Source: Thiospirochaeta perfilievii (lineage in GTDB: Bacteria > Spirochaetota > Spirochaetia > DSM-2461). From it: a stretch of 64,000 nucleotides of DNA. Location of the stretch: positions 620,001 through 684,000 of the forward strand of contig NZ_CP035807.1 in the NCBI RefSeq assembly GCF_008329945.1. The letters run 5' to 3'. Both the position numbers and the translations under genes were made by a program. The notes under the pieces were generated by a model. It worked only from the letters and a program-made list of their open reading frames with translations. It was not told the origin of the DNA and ran no database searches. This document shows, in pieces, positions 1 through 7,640 of this stretch; the first letter of the stretch is position 1; the number at the start of each line of letters is the position of its first letter.

Positions 1-137
1 GAATAATATTTATAATTATTTAATCCACCAATTTGATCTGGTTTAAATAAGTCTATTTTATCGTAATATCTCAACGTTTTTTTTGTAATATTATGTAGTT
101 TGGCTACATCACCCATTTTATATAGTTTTTCTGGCAA
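1..137 (-). CDS. MerR-family transcriptional regulator, N-terminal part (runs off the window)
   Basis: The reading frame starts at a TTG (137-135) with an AGGAG ribosome site at 144-148, and runs off the left edge after 45 codons. The visible protein begins with a MerR-type helix-turn-helix: residues MGDVAKLHNITKKTLRYYDK followed by LFKPDQ and NNYKYY, which fits the usual MerR pattern of a GEVAK helix, then TLRYYD, then the winged segment. An ATG seven codons later is in frame, but the ribosome site favours the TTG. MerR proteins bind spacer-stretched promoters as dimers; the effector is set by the missing C-terminal part, so it cannot be said here. It is divergent from the helicase gene at 264. 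Confidence 0.8.
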   Translation of the reverse strand, partial: MPEKLYKMGDVAKLHNITKKTLRYYDKIDLFKPDQIGGLNNYKYY

Positions 138-263
138 AAAAAGCTCCTAAAATCATGACCCAAGGGCACAGTATATTTAGGTTAGTATAATATATGATGG
201 ATAATTTGGGGATACAATTACTCTTTTTGAATTCTACTGTATAATTTTTCTATATATGCATAT

Positions 264-1736
264 ATGGAAGACCTAATAAACAGTAAGTCAAAAGAACTTT
301 TTGGTATAAACTATGTATTCCCCTTTCAAAGGCTTGTTATATCTAATACATTGGCAGCAGCAGGATATTTCTCTGAAGATGATAGATTAGAGAGCATTCC
401 AAGGCAGATTGTTTTACTACCAACAGGAGCTGGGAAATCCCTCTGTTTTATGTTACCTGGGGTATTATTAGAAGGTATGACACTAATAATATTCCCCCTA
501 CTCTCTTTAATGGCAGACCAGGAGAGAAGAATAATAGAGGGAGGGGGATCTGTTACCATATTAAAAGGGGGAATGTCTAAGGATGAAAAGGATGAGGCAT
601 ATAAACTAATTAGAACAAACAGTGTAAAATTCATTCTTACAAACCCAGAAACCCTAGGAAGTGTTAAAATACTAGATCTATTAAGTGGTGCTGAGATTAC
701 CCATGTAGTTATAGATGAAACCCATACTGTTAGTCAGTGGGGGGAGAGTTTTAGACCTACATATTTAGAGGTAGGAAAACATATTAAAACAATTGGTGTA
801 GATTTAGTTACAGCCTATACAGCAACAGCATCTGAATATATTTTAGAGAGTGTAATTAAACATATATTTTTAGGGGAGCAGGTAAATATTGTTAGGGGCA
901 ATCCAGATAGGACTAATATTCACTACTCTGTTATTCCATCTATATCCAAGGATGAGACACTTATAGAGTTAGTTAAAAGTGTAGAAACACCAGCAATTAT
1001 TTTCCACTCATCAAGGGTCAGTGCCGAAGTAACAAATAGACTATTAATAAACAGGTTAGAAAGGGATGATATTGTATACTATCATGCTGGATTAACAAAA
1101 GATCAGAAAAGTAGAATCGAAGAGTGGTTTTTTACATCTGACACTGGAATACTAAACGCAACTTGCGCCTACGGAATGGGTGTTGATAAGCAAAATATTA
1201 GAAGTGTAATCCATTTAGAAGTCCCCTCCTCCATAGAGGCATTTTTACAGGAGTCAGGGCGGGGAGGACGGGATAGAAAACTTGCAAAATCTTTTTTAAT
1301 AACAACAAGGGTTAATAAAAAAAGTAGAATACTAGATGCTATTAATACAGGGTTATGCCGTAGAGAAGTTCTTCTTAGGCTTATGGGACATGAGATAGAG
1401 TTCTGTTCGGGATGTGATATTTGCGATAATAGTTTTCAAGCAGTTGAAACAGGATTTATACAAATTACCCAGTTCCTGATAAAAAATCGATTTATATATA
1501 ATATAGATCAGTCAGTAAATATTTTAAAAGGTTTTTATACATTTACTGCTAAACAGGAACAGTATCACAATGCCTGTGGTTTTGGTATTCTTTCCAGGTG
1601 GGATAAGGACTCTATTAAAGATAGTATAAATATACTAACTAAAAGTAATGTTATTATAAAAAGATGGGGGAAATTAGGTTTAACTAAACATTTAATTATA
1701 GGGGATGAAACTTCTCCATCCCCAAATACCCTATAA
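264..1736 (+). CDS. RecQ-family ATP-dependent DNA helicase
   Basis: A 490-residue superfamily 2 helicase, expected to unwind DNA 3'-5' using ATP in repair or recombination. The Walker A motif PTGAGKS is at residues 53-59 and the DEAH-type box is DETH at 151-154. Motif VI reads QESGRGGRDR, and a C-terminal CxxC-type zinc cluster (GLCRRE then CSGCDIC) follows, as in RecQ. It is shorter than classic RecQ (about 600 residues) and no HRDC domain is evident. No clear Shine-Dalgarno sequence precedes the ATG; a TATAAT box lies at 240-245. Its stop overlaps the convergent gene at 1731 by 6 bases. RecQ-like is firm; the exact subfamily is not. Confidence 0.85.
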   Translation: MEDLINSKSKELFGINYVFPFQRLVISNTLAAAGYFSEDDRLESIPRQIVLLPTGAGKSLCFMLPGVLLEGMTLIIFPLLSLMADQERRIIEGGGSVTILKGGMSKDEKDEAYKLIRTNSVKFILTNPETLGSVKILDLLSGAEITHVVIDETHTVSQWGESFRPTYLEVGKHIKTIGVDLVTAYTATASEYILESVIKHIFLGEQVNIVRGNPDRTNIHYSVIPSISKDETLIELVKSVETPAIIFHSSRVSAEVTNRLLINRLERDDIVYYHAGLTKDQKSRIEEWFFTSDTGILNATCAYGMGVDKQNIRSVIHLEVPSSIEAFLQESGRGGRDRKLAKSFLITTRVNKKSRILDAINTGLCRREVLLRLMGHEIEFCSGCDICDNSFQAVETGFIQITQFLIKNRFIYNIDQSVNILKGFYTFTAKQEQYHNACGFGILSRWDKDSIKDSINILTKSNVIIKRWGKLGLTKHLIIGDETSPSPNTL

Positions 1737-2648
1737 TCTATTTAAGTTATATCCATCTTTTTCTAAAAGATCTATTAAACTACCCTCTCCGCATAAGTGA
1801 CCAGCTCCTACTACAATAAAGTAGTTATCACCAGTTTCTAAATAATTTTTAACTTGTTCTAACCAGTTTTTATTTCGTTGGAAAAGAAGTCGGTCTAAAG
1901 CCTCCTTAGAACCTGGAATATCTTGCCCTTCAGAAGTCATAATTTTATAGATAGCTTCTGTATCTCCAGAAATCCAAGCATTCATTAGTCCATTAAAAGT
2001 CTCTTTAAGAGCATTTTTATCCTCTAAAAGTGATAATAATTCAAACTTTTGATACTCTAAAGAATTAGAATCCATCATTACTATTTGGGACTCCGCACTC
2101 TCTAGATAGAGAGGGTTTAATTCTATTTGATTTGCAACATTTTGCAGATGGACATCTACACCATTCCCGGAATAGAATCCAAGTTCCTGACCTAAGAACT
2201 CAGTTAATATTGTAGTTACCATCCAGGGCTTAAAAATTCTTATTTGATTAAAATTCATATTAAAAGGTGAGAGAATCTCATTTAAAACCTCTATATTATC
2301 CTTATCAATATAGTTAGCAAGATCATCTTTTTGGGGAAGTAGAGCCCTTTCCATAACAAATTTTTGGAAATCAGGATCTGTTCCTGCATAGGTTACATCA
2401 GCCTCCATAACAAAATGGTCTGATTGCCCTAAAGATTCATAATAGATATCATCTAATGGATAGATCTCATCTGGAGCGATATGTATTGACCCTGCAATAA
2501 ATATTGAAGTATCTCCATTTGTTAACTCCCATAAAAGAGCTCTTTTTTCTACACTTTGTGCTACATCTTTTTTAGTTGTGGTACAAGAGGCGGTTACAAT
2601 AATCCACAGTAGGATTAATACTAATTTTTTAGTTATTTTTTTATTCAT
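1731..2648 (-). CDS. TraB/GumN-family lipoprotein
   Basis: A 305-residue exported protein. The N-terminus has a lipobox (IIVTASC), so it should be anchored as a lipoprotein. Two signature motifs of the TraB/GumN (PF01963) family are visible: GSIHIAPDEIYPL near residue 53 and VVGAGHLCGEGSL near the C-terminus, which in this family carry the conserved GxxH elements. The family is thought to be related to Tiki-type metalloproteases, but the activity in bacteria is not settled. There is no Shine-Dalgarno sequence; a TATAGT box ends 5 bases before the ATG, so the mRNA may be leaderless. It ends head-on against the helicase gene. Confidence 0.8.
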   Translation of the reverse strand: MNKKITKKLVLILLWIIVTASCTTTKKDVAQSVEKRALLWELTNGDTSIFIAGSIHIAPDEIYPLDDIYYESLGQSDHFVMEADVTYAGTDPDFQKFVMERALLPQKDDLANYIDKDNIEVLNEILSPFNMNFNQIRIFKPWMVTTILTEFLGQELGFYSGNGVDVHLQNVANQIELNPLYLESAESQIVMMDSNSLEYQKFELLSLLEDKNALKETFNGLMNAWISGDTEAIYKIMTSEGQDIPGSKEALDRLLFQRNKNWLEQVKNYLETGDNYFIVVGAGHLCGEGSLIDLLEKDGYNLNRL

Positions 2649-2671
2649 ATAAAACTATATCATAAATAAAT

Positions 2672-2697
2672 AGAGGATGTCCAAATAGACATCCTCT
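2672..2697 (-). terminator. Hairpin terminator after the alpha-glucoside transport operon
   Basis: A perfect 10-base stem (AGAGGATGTC with GACATCCTCT) and 6-base loop lie between the last permease gene (stop at 2724) and the GumN-type gene start (2648). The longest T run (8 T) follows it on the plus strand; on the minus strand it is followed only by TATTTATT. Position says it ends the transport operon, but it may work in both directions. Confidence 0.65.
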
Positions 2698-2723
2698 TTT
2701 TTTTACTAGTTATTAAAAGTAAA

Positions 2724-3821
2724 TTATCCTTTTACTGAACCGGCCATTAGCCCTTTAACAAAAAATCTTTGTAGTCCAAAAAATACCATTAGAGGTATTA
2801 TCATACTCATAAATGCACCAGAAGTTAGAAGGTGCCAATCTTGACCTTTTTCTCCAACCATTGCAGCTAATGCACTAGTAACAACTCTATTTTTATCACC
2901 AAGGAAAATAAGTGCTACTAAGTAGTCATTCCACACCCATAAAAACTGGAATATTGCAAAACTTGCTAAAGCAGGAACAGAAAGTGGTATTACAAGTAAG
3001 ACAAAGGTTGTAAAAGGTGTAGCTCCATCTAGATAAGCGGACTCAAAAATATCCCTAGGAAGTGTACTTATATAATTATAAAGTAGATATACAGCTAAAG
3101 GGAGCCCAAATCCTGTATGAGCCAACCACATACTAACAAATGTACCATTTAACCCCCAAGCAGTAAAATCTCGAAGTATAGGTATTAATGCTATCTGTAA
3201 AGGAACAACTAAAAGTCCTACAATCATAATAAAAAGAGGTTTTCTTCCAGGAAACTCCATCCAAGCAAATGCATAGGCTGCAAAAGCTGCAATTAAAATA
3301 GGTATAACAGTTGCAGGTATGCTAACAGCTATAGAGTTCAAAACAGCATCTGCAAAATTATTCCCCTGTCTTGTTATCTGATTACCCTGGGCATCTTCGA
3401 AGGTAACTGTACCAGCAGCTAAAACATCACGGTAGTTACTTAGGGTTAAATTTGCTCCAAATCCTACCCATTTTTTCTCATAAACCTCTACAATTCTGGA
3501 TCTTTTATTACCATACCATCTTAATATTCTACCCTCTGAAACTTCTATCCCTTCCCGCCACTGGTTAAAATTAGCCGTATGTCCTTCTAGGGTAATAGGT
3601 CCATCTGGGTCTATATCCTGTGGTAACTCAATTTCTACTGTTTTTACAATATCTTTATGAGGTAGAACACTCCACCACCCGGAACTATAAATATCTTTAG
3701 AATCTCTAAAGGATGTAATAAAAACACCTAGAGTTGGAACTGTCCATAATGTAACGATAAGAATTAATACAGCAGCAATTACTATTTGTGATTTTTGTAT
3801 TTTTGGTTTTACTTTTTTCAT
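2724..3821 (-). CDS. aglG: Alpha-glucoside ABC transporter, permease AglG-like
   Basis: A 365-residue inner-membrane permease of the MalG class. The first membrane segment (residues 14-34) is followed by a long extracytoplasmic insertion of about 100 residues, with the pattern ELPQDIDPDGPITLEGH, WREG, RILRWYGNKR and LSNYRDVL. That insertion is characteristic of AglG of the rhizobial aglEFGAK system rather than ordinary MalG. Five further membrane segments and the permease loop EAAxxDGA-like sequence (ESAYLDGATPFTTFVLLVIPLS) follow. Its ATG overlaps the stop of the preceding permease gene by 4 bases (ATGA). No ATP-binding subunit is encoded in this window, so a shared MsmX/AglK-type ATPase elsewhere is likely. 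Substrate is by family only. Confidence 0.8.
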   Translation of the reverse strand: MKKVKPKIQKSQIVIAAVLILIVTLWTVPTLGVFITSFRDSKDIYSSGWWSVLPHKDIVKTVEIELPQDIDPDGPITLEGHTANFNQWREGIEVSEGRILRWYGNKRSRIVEVYEKKWVGFGANLTLSNYRDVLAAGTVTFEDAQGNQITRQGNNFADAVLNSIAVSIPATVIPILIAAFAAYAFAWMEFPGRKPLFIMIVGLLVVPLQIALIPILRDFTAWGLNGTFVSMWLAHTGFGLPLAVYLLYNYISTLPRDIFESAYLDGATPFTTFVLLVIPLSVPALASFAIFQFLWVWNDYLVALIFLGDKNRVVTSALAAMVGEKGQDWHLLTSGAFMSMIIPLMVFFGLQRFFVKGLMAGSVKG

Positions 3822-4906
3822 TTTAACACCTTCCTGCTTCTAAACTCTTTTAGGTTGTAATAAAGCACTGGAACAATAACAACTAATAACACAATAGCGA
3901 TAGCTGATGCCTCTCCTGTATTCCCGTATGTAAATTGTCGTAGATAGAACTCATTCGCAATAACATTAGTACCATAATTACCACCTGTCATAACCCGCAC
4001 AATATCAAATAGTTTTAGACTAAAAATTAGAATCGTTGTGGTTACAGTAATGATAGTAGGCATAATAAATGGAACAGTTATTTTAAAGAAAATAGTAAAA
4101 CCATTTGCTCCATCAACTCTAGCAGCTTCATTTAATGAACTAGGAATAGCCTTAATTGCTGATGAAATGATAACCATGGCGTAACCTGTTTGTAACCATA
4201 CCATTATGAATATTAGAAAAAAGTTATTCCAGAATGGAACCAATAACCAGGGTTGGGCCTCTCCTCCAAATGCAGTTACAATTGCATTTAAAAGTCCGAT
4301 TTCAACAATATTTATTCCCTGCCCCTTATATGCATAAACAAACTTCCATATAACACCAGCTCCTACAAAGGAAATTGCCATAGGCATAAATATTAAGGAT
4401 TTAAAAACTTTTTCATGTTTACTTTTATCTCCAAGAACTGCGATTAATAGCCCTAGTATTACACATGTAGATGTTCCAAATATCATCCATAATAGGTTAT
4501 TTCTAAAGCTTTCAAGCATTATTGGATCTGTAAATGCAAACATATAGTTTTTTAGGCCAACAAATTTTGATCCTGTAGCATCAAAAAAACTAAACCAAAA
4601 AGTACGAAGAGTTGGCAAAACAAGGGCCCAAAATAGTATAAGAACAGCAGGCCCTGCAAACACTATGGCAACAGCAACTGAACGCATTTTTCTTGGTAGA
4701 GATTGGGCTATAGAGTTCATAGTAAAATATAGAAGAGCCGCAGAACCAACCCCCCAAACAACTGCAAATAGCGTCATTAGAATTTTAACGTTCTGCATCT
4801 TTTGGAGTAAAACAAATCCTCCAATAAGTATTGCAAAAGTTATAAGAACTAAAACTAGAACATATCTTTTACTAGTTTTAGGTCTATTTATTAAGTCAGT
4901 TAACAC
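3818..4906 (-). CDS. aglF: Alpha-glucoside ABC transporter, permease AglF-like
   Basis: A 362-residue membrane permease of the MalF class. The conserved cytoplasmic loop NEAARVDGANGFTIFFKITVP is present near residue 260, the coupling segment that contacts the ATPase. About eight hydrophobic segments are visible, two of them in an N-terminal extension before the usual six-segment core. It is the middle gene of the binding protein - AglF - AglG operon and overlaps the next gene by ATGA. A GC-rich hairpin lies between it and the binding-protein gene. Sequence features point to sugar import; the alpha-glucoside assignment rests on the AglG-type partner and the neighbouring GH65 phosphorylase. Confidence 0.8.
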   Translation of the reverse strand: MLTDLINRPKTSKRYVLVLVLITFAILIGGFVLLQKMQNVKILMTLFAVVWGVGSAALLYFTMNSIAQSLPRKMRSVAVAIVFAGPAVLILFWALVLPTLRTFWFSFFDATGSKFVGLKNYMFAFTDPIMLESFRNNLLWMIFGTSTCVILGLLIAVLGDKSKHEKVFKSLIFMPMAISFVGAGVIWKFVYAYKGQGINIVEIGLLNAIVTAFGGEAQPWLLVPFWNNFFLIFIMVWLQTGYAMVIISSAIKAIPSSLNEAARVDGANGFTIFFKITVPFIMPTIITVTTTILIFSLKLFDIVRVMTGGNYGTNVIANEFYLRQFTYGNTGEASAIAIVLLVVIVPVLYYNLKEFRSRKVLK

Positions 4907-4936
4907 AAAGTTACCTCCTCTTTGTATAAGAAAGAA

Positions 4937-4960
4937 GGGGGCATACTGTGTGTAGCCCCC
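4937..4960 (-). promoter_or_regulatory. Intercistronic hairpin between binding-protein and permease genes
   Basis: GGGGGC (4937-4942) pairs with GCCCCC (4955-4960), extended by TAC/GTA inside. No T run follows in the direction of transcription, so it is not a typical terminator. Such hairpins after binding-protein genes often protect the 3' end of the upstream mRNA, giving more binding protein than permease; that role is inferred here. Confidence 0.5.
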
Positions 4961-4977
4961 ATTTAAGTTAATTTTTA

Positions 4978-6309
4978 TTATTTAGGCCATGAAGCGTCAA
5001 TCGCTTTAACAGCCTCATCTAATGTTTTAGCACCAACAACATAATCTGTCATCTCTCTCCAGAATGAACCAGCACCAACAGCACCAGGCATTAAGTCAGA
5101 ACCATCAAATCGAACACTTGTTGCATTTTGAATTACTTCAGCAACTTTTCTATCTACACTATTAGTATACCAGCTAAGCTTTGAATCTTTATGAGGAGAA
5201 ATTGCTCCACCTGCTTTAACCCAGCCTTCAACAGAAGCACCAGTAGCAAAGTACTGCATAACCATTCTAACTTCTGGTCTATCATTAAACATTGCGTAGA
5301 TATCACCAGCTACAAGAACAGGTTTACCAAGGGAAGGATCTTTACTTGGTAGATAGAAGAAATCGTAGTCCTCGTTTGCAACCATATTATCTGGGAAGAA
5401 AGAAGTTATAAAGTTACCCTGTTTATGTAACCATGCCTTAGGTGGTTGCTCAAACATAACCTTTGGAGCATCCCCAAAACTAGTAGTTGCTATACTATTT
5501 CTACCACCATAAACCATTCCATCTGCAAACCAGATATCAGCTACTGCTTGAATTGCAGCTCTAACTTCAGGGGAGTCAAATTTAAGTTCACCACTTACCC
5601 ATTTATCATAGTTTTCTAAAGAAGTTGTTCTTAACATCATCTCTTCAACCCAGTCAGTCATTGCCCAACCAGTTGCTGCACCAGACTCAATACCTATAGC
5701 CCAAGGAGTATCTCCATCAGCTATTATTTGACTTTGTAATGTCATTAACTCTTTCCATGTTGTAGGAACTTTATATCCAGCTGCATCAAAAGCCTTTTTA
5801 TTATACCAAACTAATGACTTACCATTTACACGAGCCCATAGACCAGCCATAATATCGCCTTCTGGTCCTGTCATTGTTGCCATATCTAACCAACTTTGAA
5901 TATAGTTGTCCTTAACTTTTTTCATATCTAAAGTTTTATTTAAATCGATTACATAACCTTTTTTAACAAAGTTTTCTAAAAGACCTGGTTGTGGGAAGTC
6001 AGCTATATCAGGAGGATTTCCACCTTCAATTCTTATTGCAATTGAAGCTTCAAACTCTTTTGAACCTTCATACTGAATATCAATACCAGTCATCTCTTCG
6101 AAACTTTTAATTGAGTTTTCAAACTTAACTGCATCATTATCCACAAATGGACCAGACATTGTTACAACCTTTCCTCTTACTGCTGCATAAGGGTCATTCT
6201 TATCTGCCATTGCTGCTGAATCTTTTTTATCCGCCTCTTTGTTACTGTTAGCAGATAAAAAAGCTGCAGAACTTATTACTAACATAAAAATAGCAATAAT
6301 TTTTTTCAT
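4978..6309 (-). CDS. aglE: Alpha-glucoside ABC transporter, substrate-binding protein AglE-like
   Basis: A 443-residue extracellular solute-binding protein of family 1 (MalE class). A signal peptide (MKKIIAIFMLVISSAAFLSA) is followed by a Lys/Asp-rich linker and the binding domain; segments such as KGYVIDLNKTLD, YNKKAFDAAGYKVPTTWKEL and GAISPHKDSKLSWY fit the family. There is no lipobox Cys after the signal, so it may be released in the periplasm. It is the first gene of the operon, with a good ribosome site (AAAGGAGA). The promoter region is loaded with two types of LacI-like operator (6421-6490), so it is probably induced by the sugar through two repressors. Confidence 0.8.
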   Translation of the reverse strand: MKKIIAIFMLVISSAAFLSANSNKEADKKDSAAMADKNDPYAAVRGKVVTMSGPFVDNDAVKFENSIKSFEEMTGIDIQYEGSKEFEASIAIRIEGGNPPDIADFPQPGLLENFVKKGYVIDLNKTLDMKKVKDNYIQSWLDMATMTGPEGDIMAGLWARVNGKSLVWYNKKAFDAAGYKVPTTWKELMTLQSQIIADGDTPWAIGIESGAATGWAMTDWVEEMMLRTTSLENYDKWVSGELKFDSPEVRAAIQAVADIWFADGMVYGGRNSIATTSFGDAPKVMFEQPPKAWLHKQGNFITSFFPDNMVANEDYDFFYLPSKDPSLGKPVLVAGDIYAMFNDRPEVRMVMQYFATGASVEGWVKAGGAISPHKDSKLSWYTNSVDRKVAEVIQNATSVRFDGSDLMPGAVGAGSFWREMTDYVVGAKTLDEAVKAIDASWPK

Positions 6310-6420
6310 TTTTGTTCTCCTTTAATTTTTTATATACTTAAACTTTATAAGTAGCCTAAGTAAATTTCCAATCTTTTTTATTTTTTATACATTATATGTA
6401 CAAAAAACAACACAAACTAA

Positions 6421-6526
6421 TGCACACGTTAGCATAATCCTTTTTAATAGTTTACATTGTAAGGACTTGCTGTTACGCAAACGTGTGCGTTAAAATAATA
6501 TTATGATAGGTTCTTATATCTGTCAA
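6421..6526 (-). promoter_or_regulatory. Promoter of the aglE operon with three operator-like sites of two types
   Basis: On the minus strand, -35 TTGACA (6526-6521) and -10 TAATAT (6503-6498) are separated by 17 bases. Just downstream lie three sites. Site A1 is 6475-6490, nearly palindromic ACGCAAACGTGTGCGT. Site B is 6448-6472 and contains TGTAAGGACTT. Site A2 is 6421-6434 with GCACACGTTAGC. A-type sites share GCACACGTT with a site before the LacI gene at 7563. Site B matches a site between the phosphorylase and the LacI gene at 10224. Both would block transcription if bound by a repressor. Confidence 0.7.
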
Positions 6527-6540
6527 ACATTTTTTTTGGT

Positions 6541-7563
6541 TTATGAGGATTTTCTTAGAACTAAAGTTGGCTTTACTACTTCTACAGTGTATTTATCATA
6601 ATTGACTTTATTAATAAGCTCCATGATACGGTTAGCGGCTAACCGAGCTAACTCTTTTTTAGGTTGGTGTATTGTAGTTAAAAGTGGAGATGTATACTCG
6701 CATACTGGTGTATCATCGTATCCTATAACAAGAAGCTTTTGGGGAATTTTTATTCCGCTCTCCTTTGCGGCTGTTAAAAACCCAAAGGCCTGTACATCTG
6801 TTTGAAAGAAAATTCCATCCGCTTTTTTAATAAGATTGGGTATCGATTGTACAAGATCATAGCCTTTAGTATATGAGCAATCAATTTTTATTACATATTC
6901 AGGATTAAACTCTATTCCATTCTCTTCTAAAGCGAGGAGATACCCCTTTGTTCTATCTATATACTCAAGGGATTTTTCCTCATTAGGAAGTACAGTTAAA
7001 ATATTTCTACAGCCCTGTTTAATAAGGTGGTTTGTTGCAAGTTTTCCCCCATAAATATTATCTGATGAAAAAGCATTTAACTTTTCCCCTTTGAAAAACC
7101 TCGGCCTCATATGTAGCTGAACAAGGGGAAGCCCTGCCTCCTGTATACTATTATAATCTCTATTAGTTATCTGATCATGGACAATAAGAAAACCATCAAC
7201 CTTTTGCTGACGTAATAATCTTTCAATATTACTTGCTCCTGTATCTGGGTGGTAACCCTCAATAATAATAGCATCCATATCCATACTTTCTAAAATATGC
7301 CTTAGTTCTGTAAATAGCTGATTAATATATAGGGATGAACCAAATTGATCTATATAGGACTCGTAAATTACAGCGATATTACCAGTTCGAACCCCTTTTA
7401 GACTTCTAGCACCGGCATTAAACTCAAAGTTCATGGATTTTGCGAGGTATTTTATTTTTTCCTTTGTAGCCTTACTTATTTGAGGACTATCATTTAAAGC
7501 CCTTGAAACTGTAGAGTGACTTACACCAGCGACAGCTGCAATATCTTTTATTGTAACCTTCAT
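6541..7563 (-). CDS. LacI-family transcriptional repressor 1
   Basis: A 340-residue LacI/GalR regulator. The N-terminal helix-turn-helix reads TIKDIAAVAGVSHSTVSRALN (family pattern VTIxDVAxxAGVSxxTVSR), followed by a periplasmic-binding-like sugar domain from about residue 60. It lies between the transport operon and the GH65 gene, all on the minus strand. An operator-like GCACACGTT site is just upstream of its own start, and two related sites lie in the aglE promoter, so it probably represses both itself and the transporter. It is closely similar along its whole length to the LacI gene at 14112, including FEFNAxARSL, GNIAVxYE and SNIxRLLRQQKVD, so the two are paralogues. Confidence 0.85.
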   Translation of the reverse strand: MKVTIKDIAAVAGVSHSTVSRALNDSPQISKATKEKIKYLAKSMNFEFNAGARSLKGVRTGNIAVIYESYIDQFGSSLYINQLFTELRHILESMDMDAIIIEGYHPDTGASNIERLLRQQKVDGFLIVHDQITNRDYNSIQEAGLPLVQLHMRPRFFKGEKLNAFSSDNIYGGKLATNHLIKQGCRNILTVLPNEEKSLEYIDRTKGYLLALEENGIEFNPEYVIKIDCSYTKGYDLVQSIPNLIKKADGIFFQTDVQAFGFLTAAKESGIKIPQKLLVIGYDDTPVCEYTSPLLTTIHQPKKELARLAANRIMELINKVNYDKYTVEVVKPTLVLRKSS

Positions 7564-7567
7564 AACC

Positions 7568-7633
7568 CCTCTCTTTGCACACGTTACCGAAATAATTTTG
7601 ATTTAAATCCCGGTTGTTGTCAACAAAGAGAGG
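7568..7633 (-). promoter_or_regulatory. Promoter region of LacI gene 1 with operator-like site
   Basis: On the minus strand TTGACA is found about 50 bases before the ATG, with a weak -10. GCACACGTTACC at 7577-7588 matches the A-type sites in the aglE promoter and lies just downstream of the promoter. A 10-base inverted repeat (CCTCTCTTTG at 7568-7577 and CAAAGAGAGG at 7624-7633) brackets the whole promoter. Autoregulation is the simplest reading. Confidence 0.55.
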
Positions 7634-7640
7634 TATTTAA

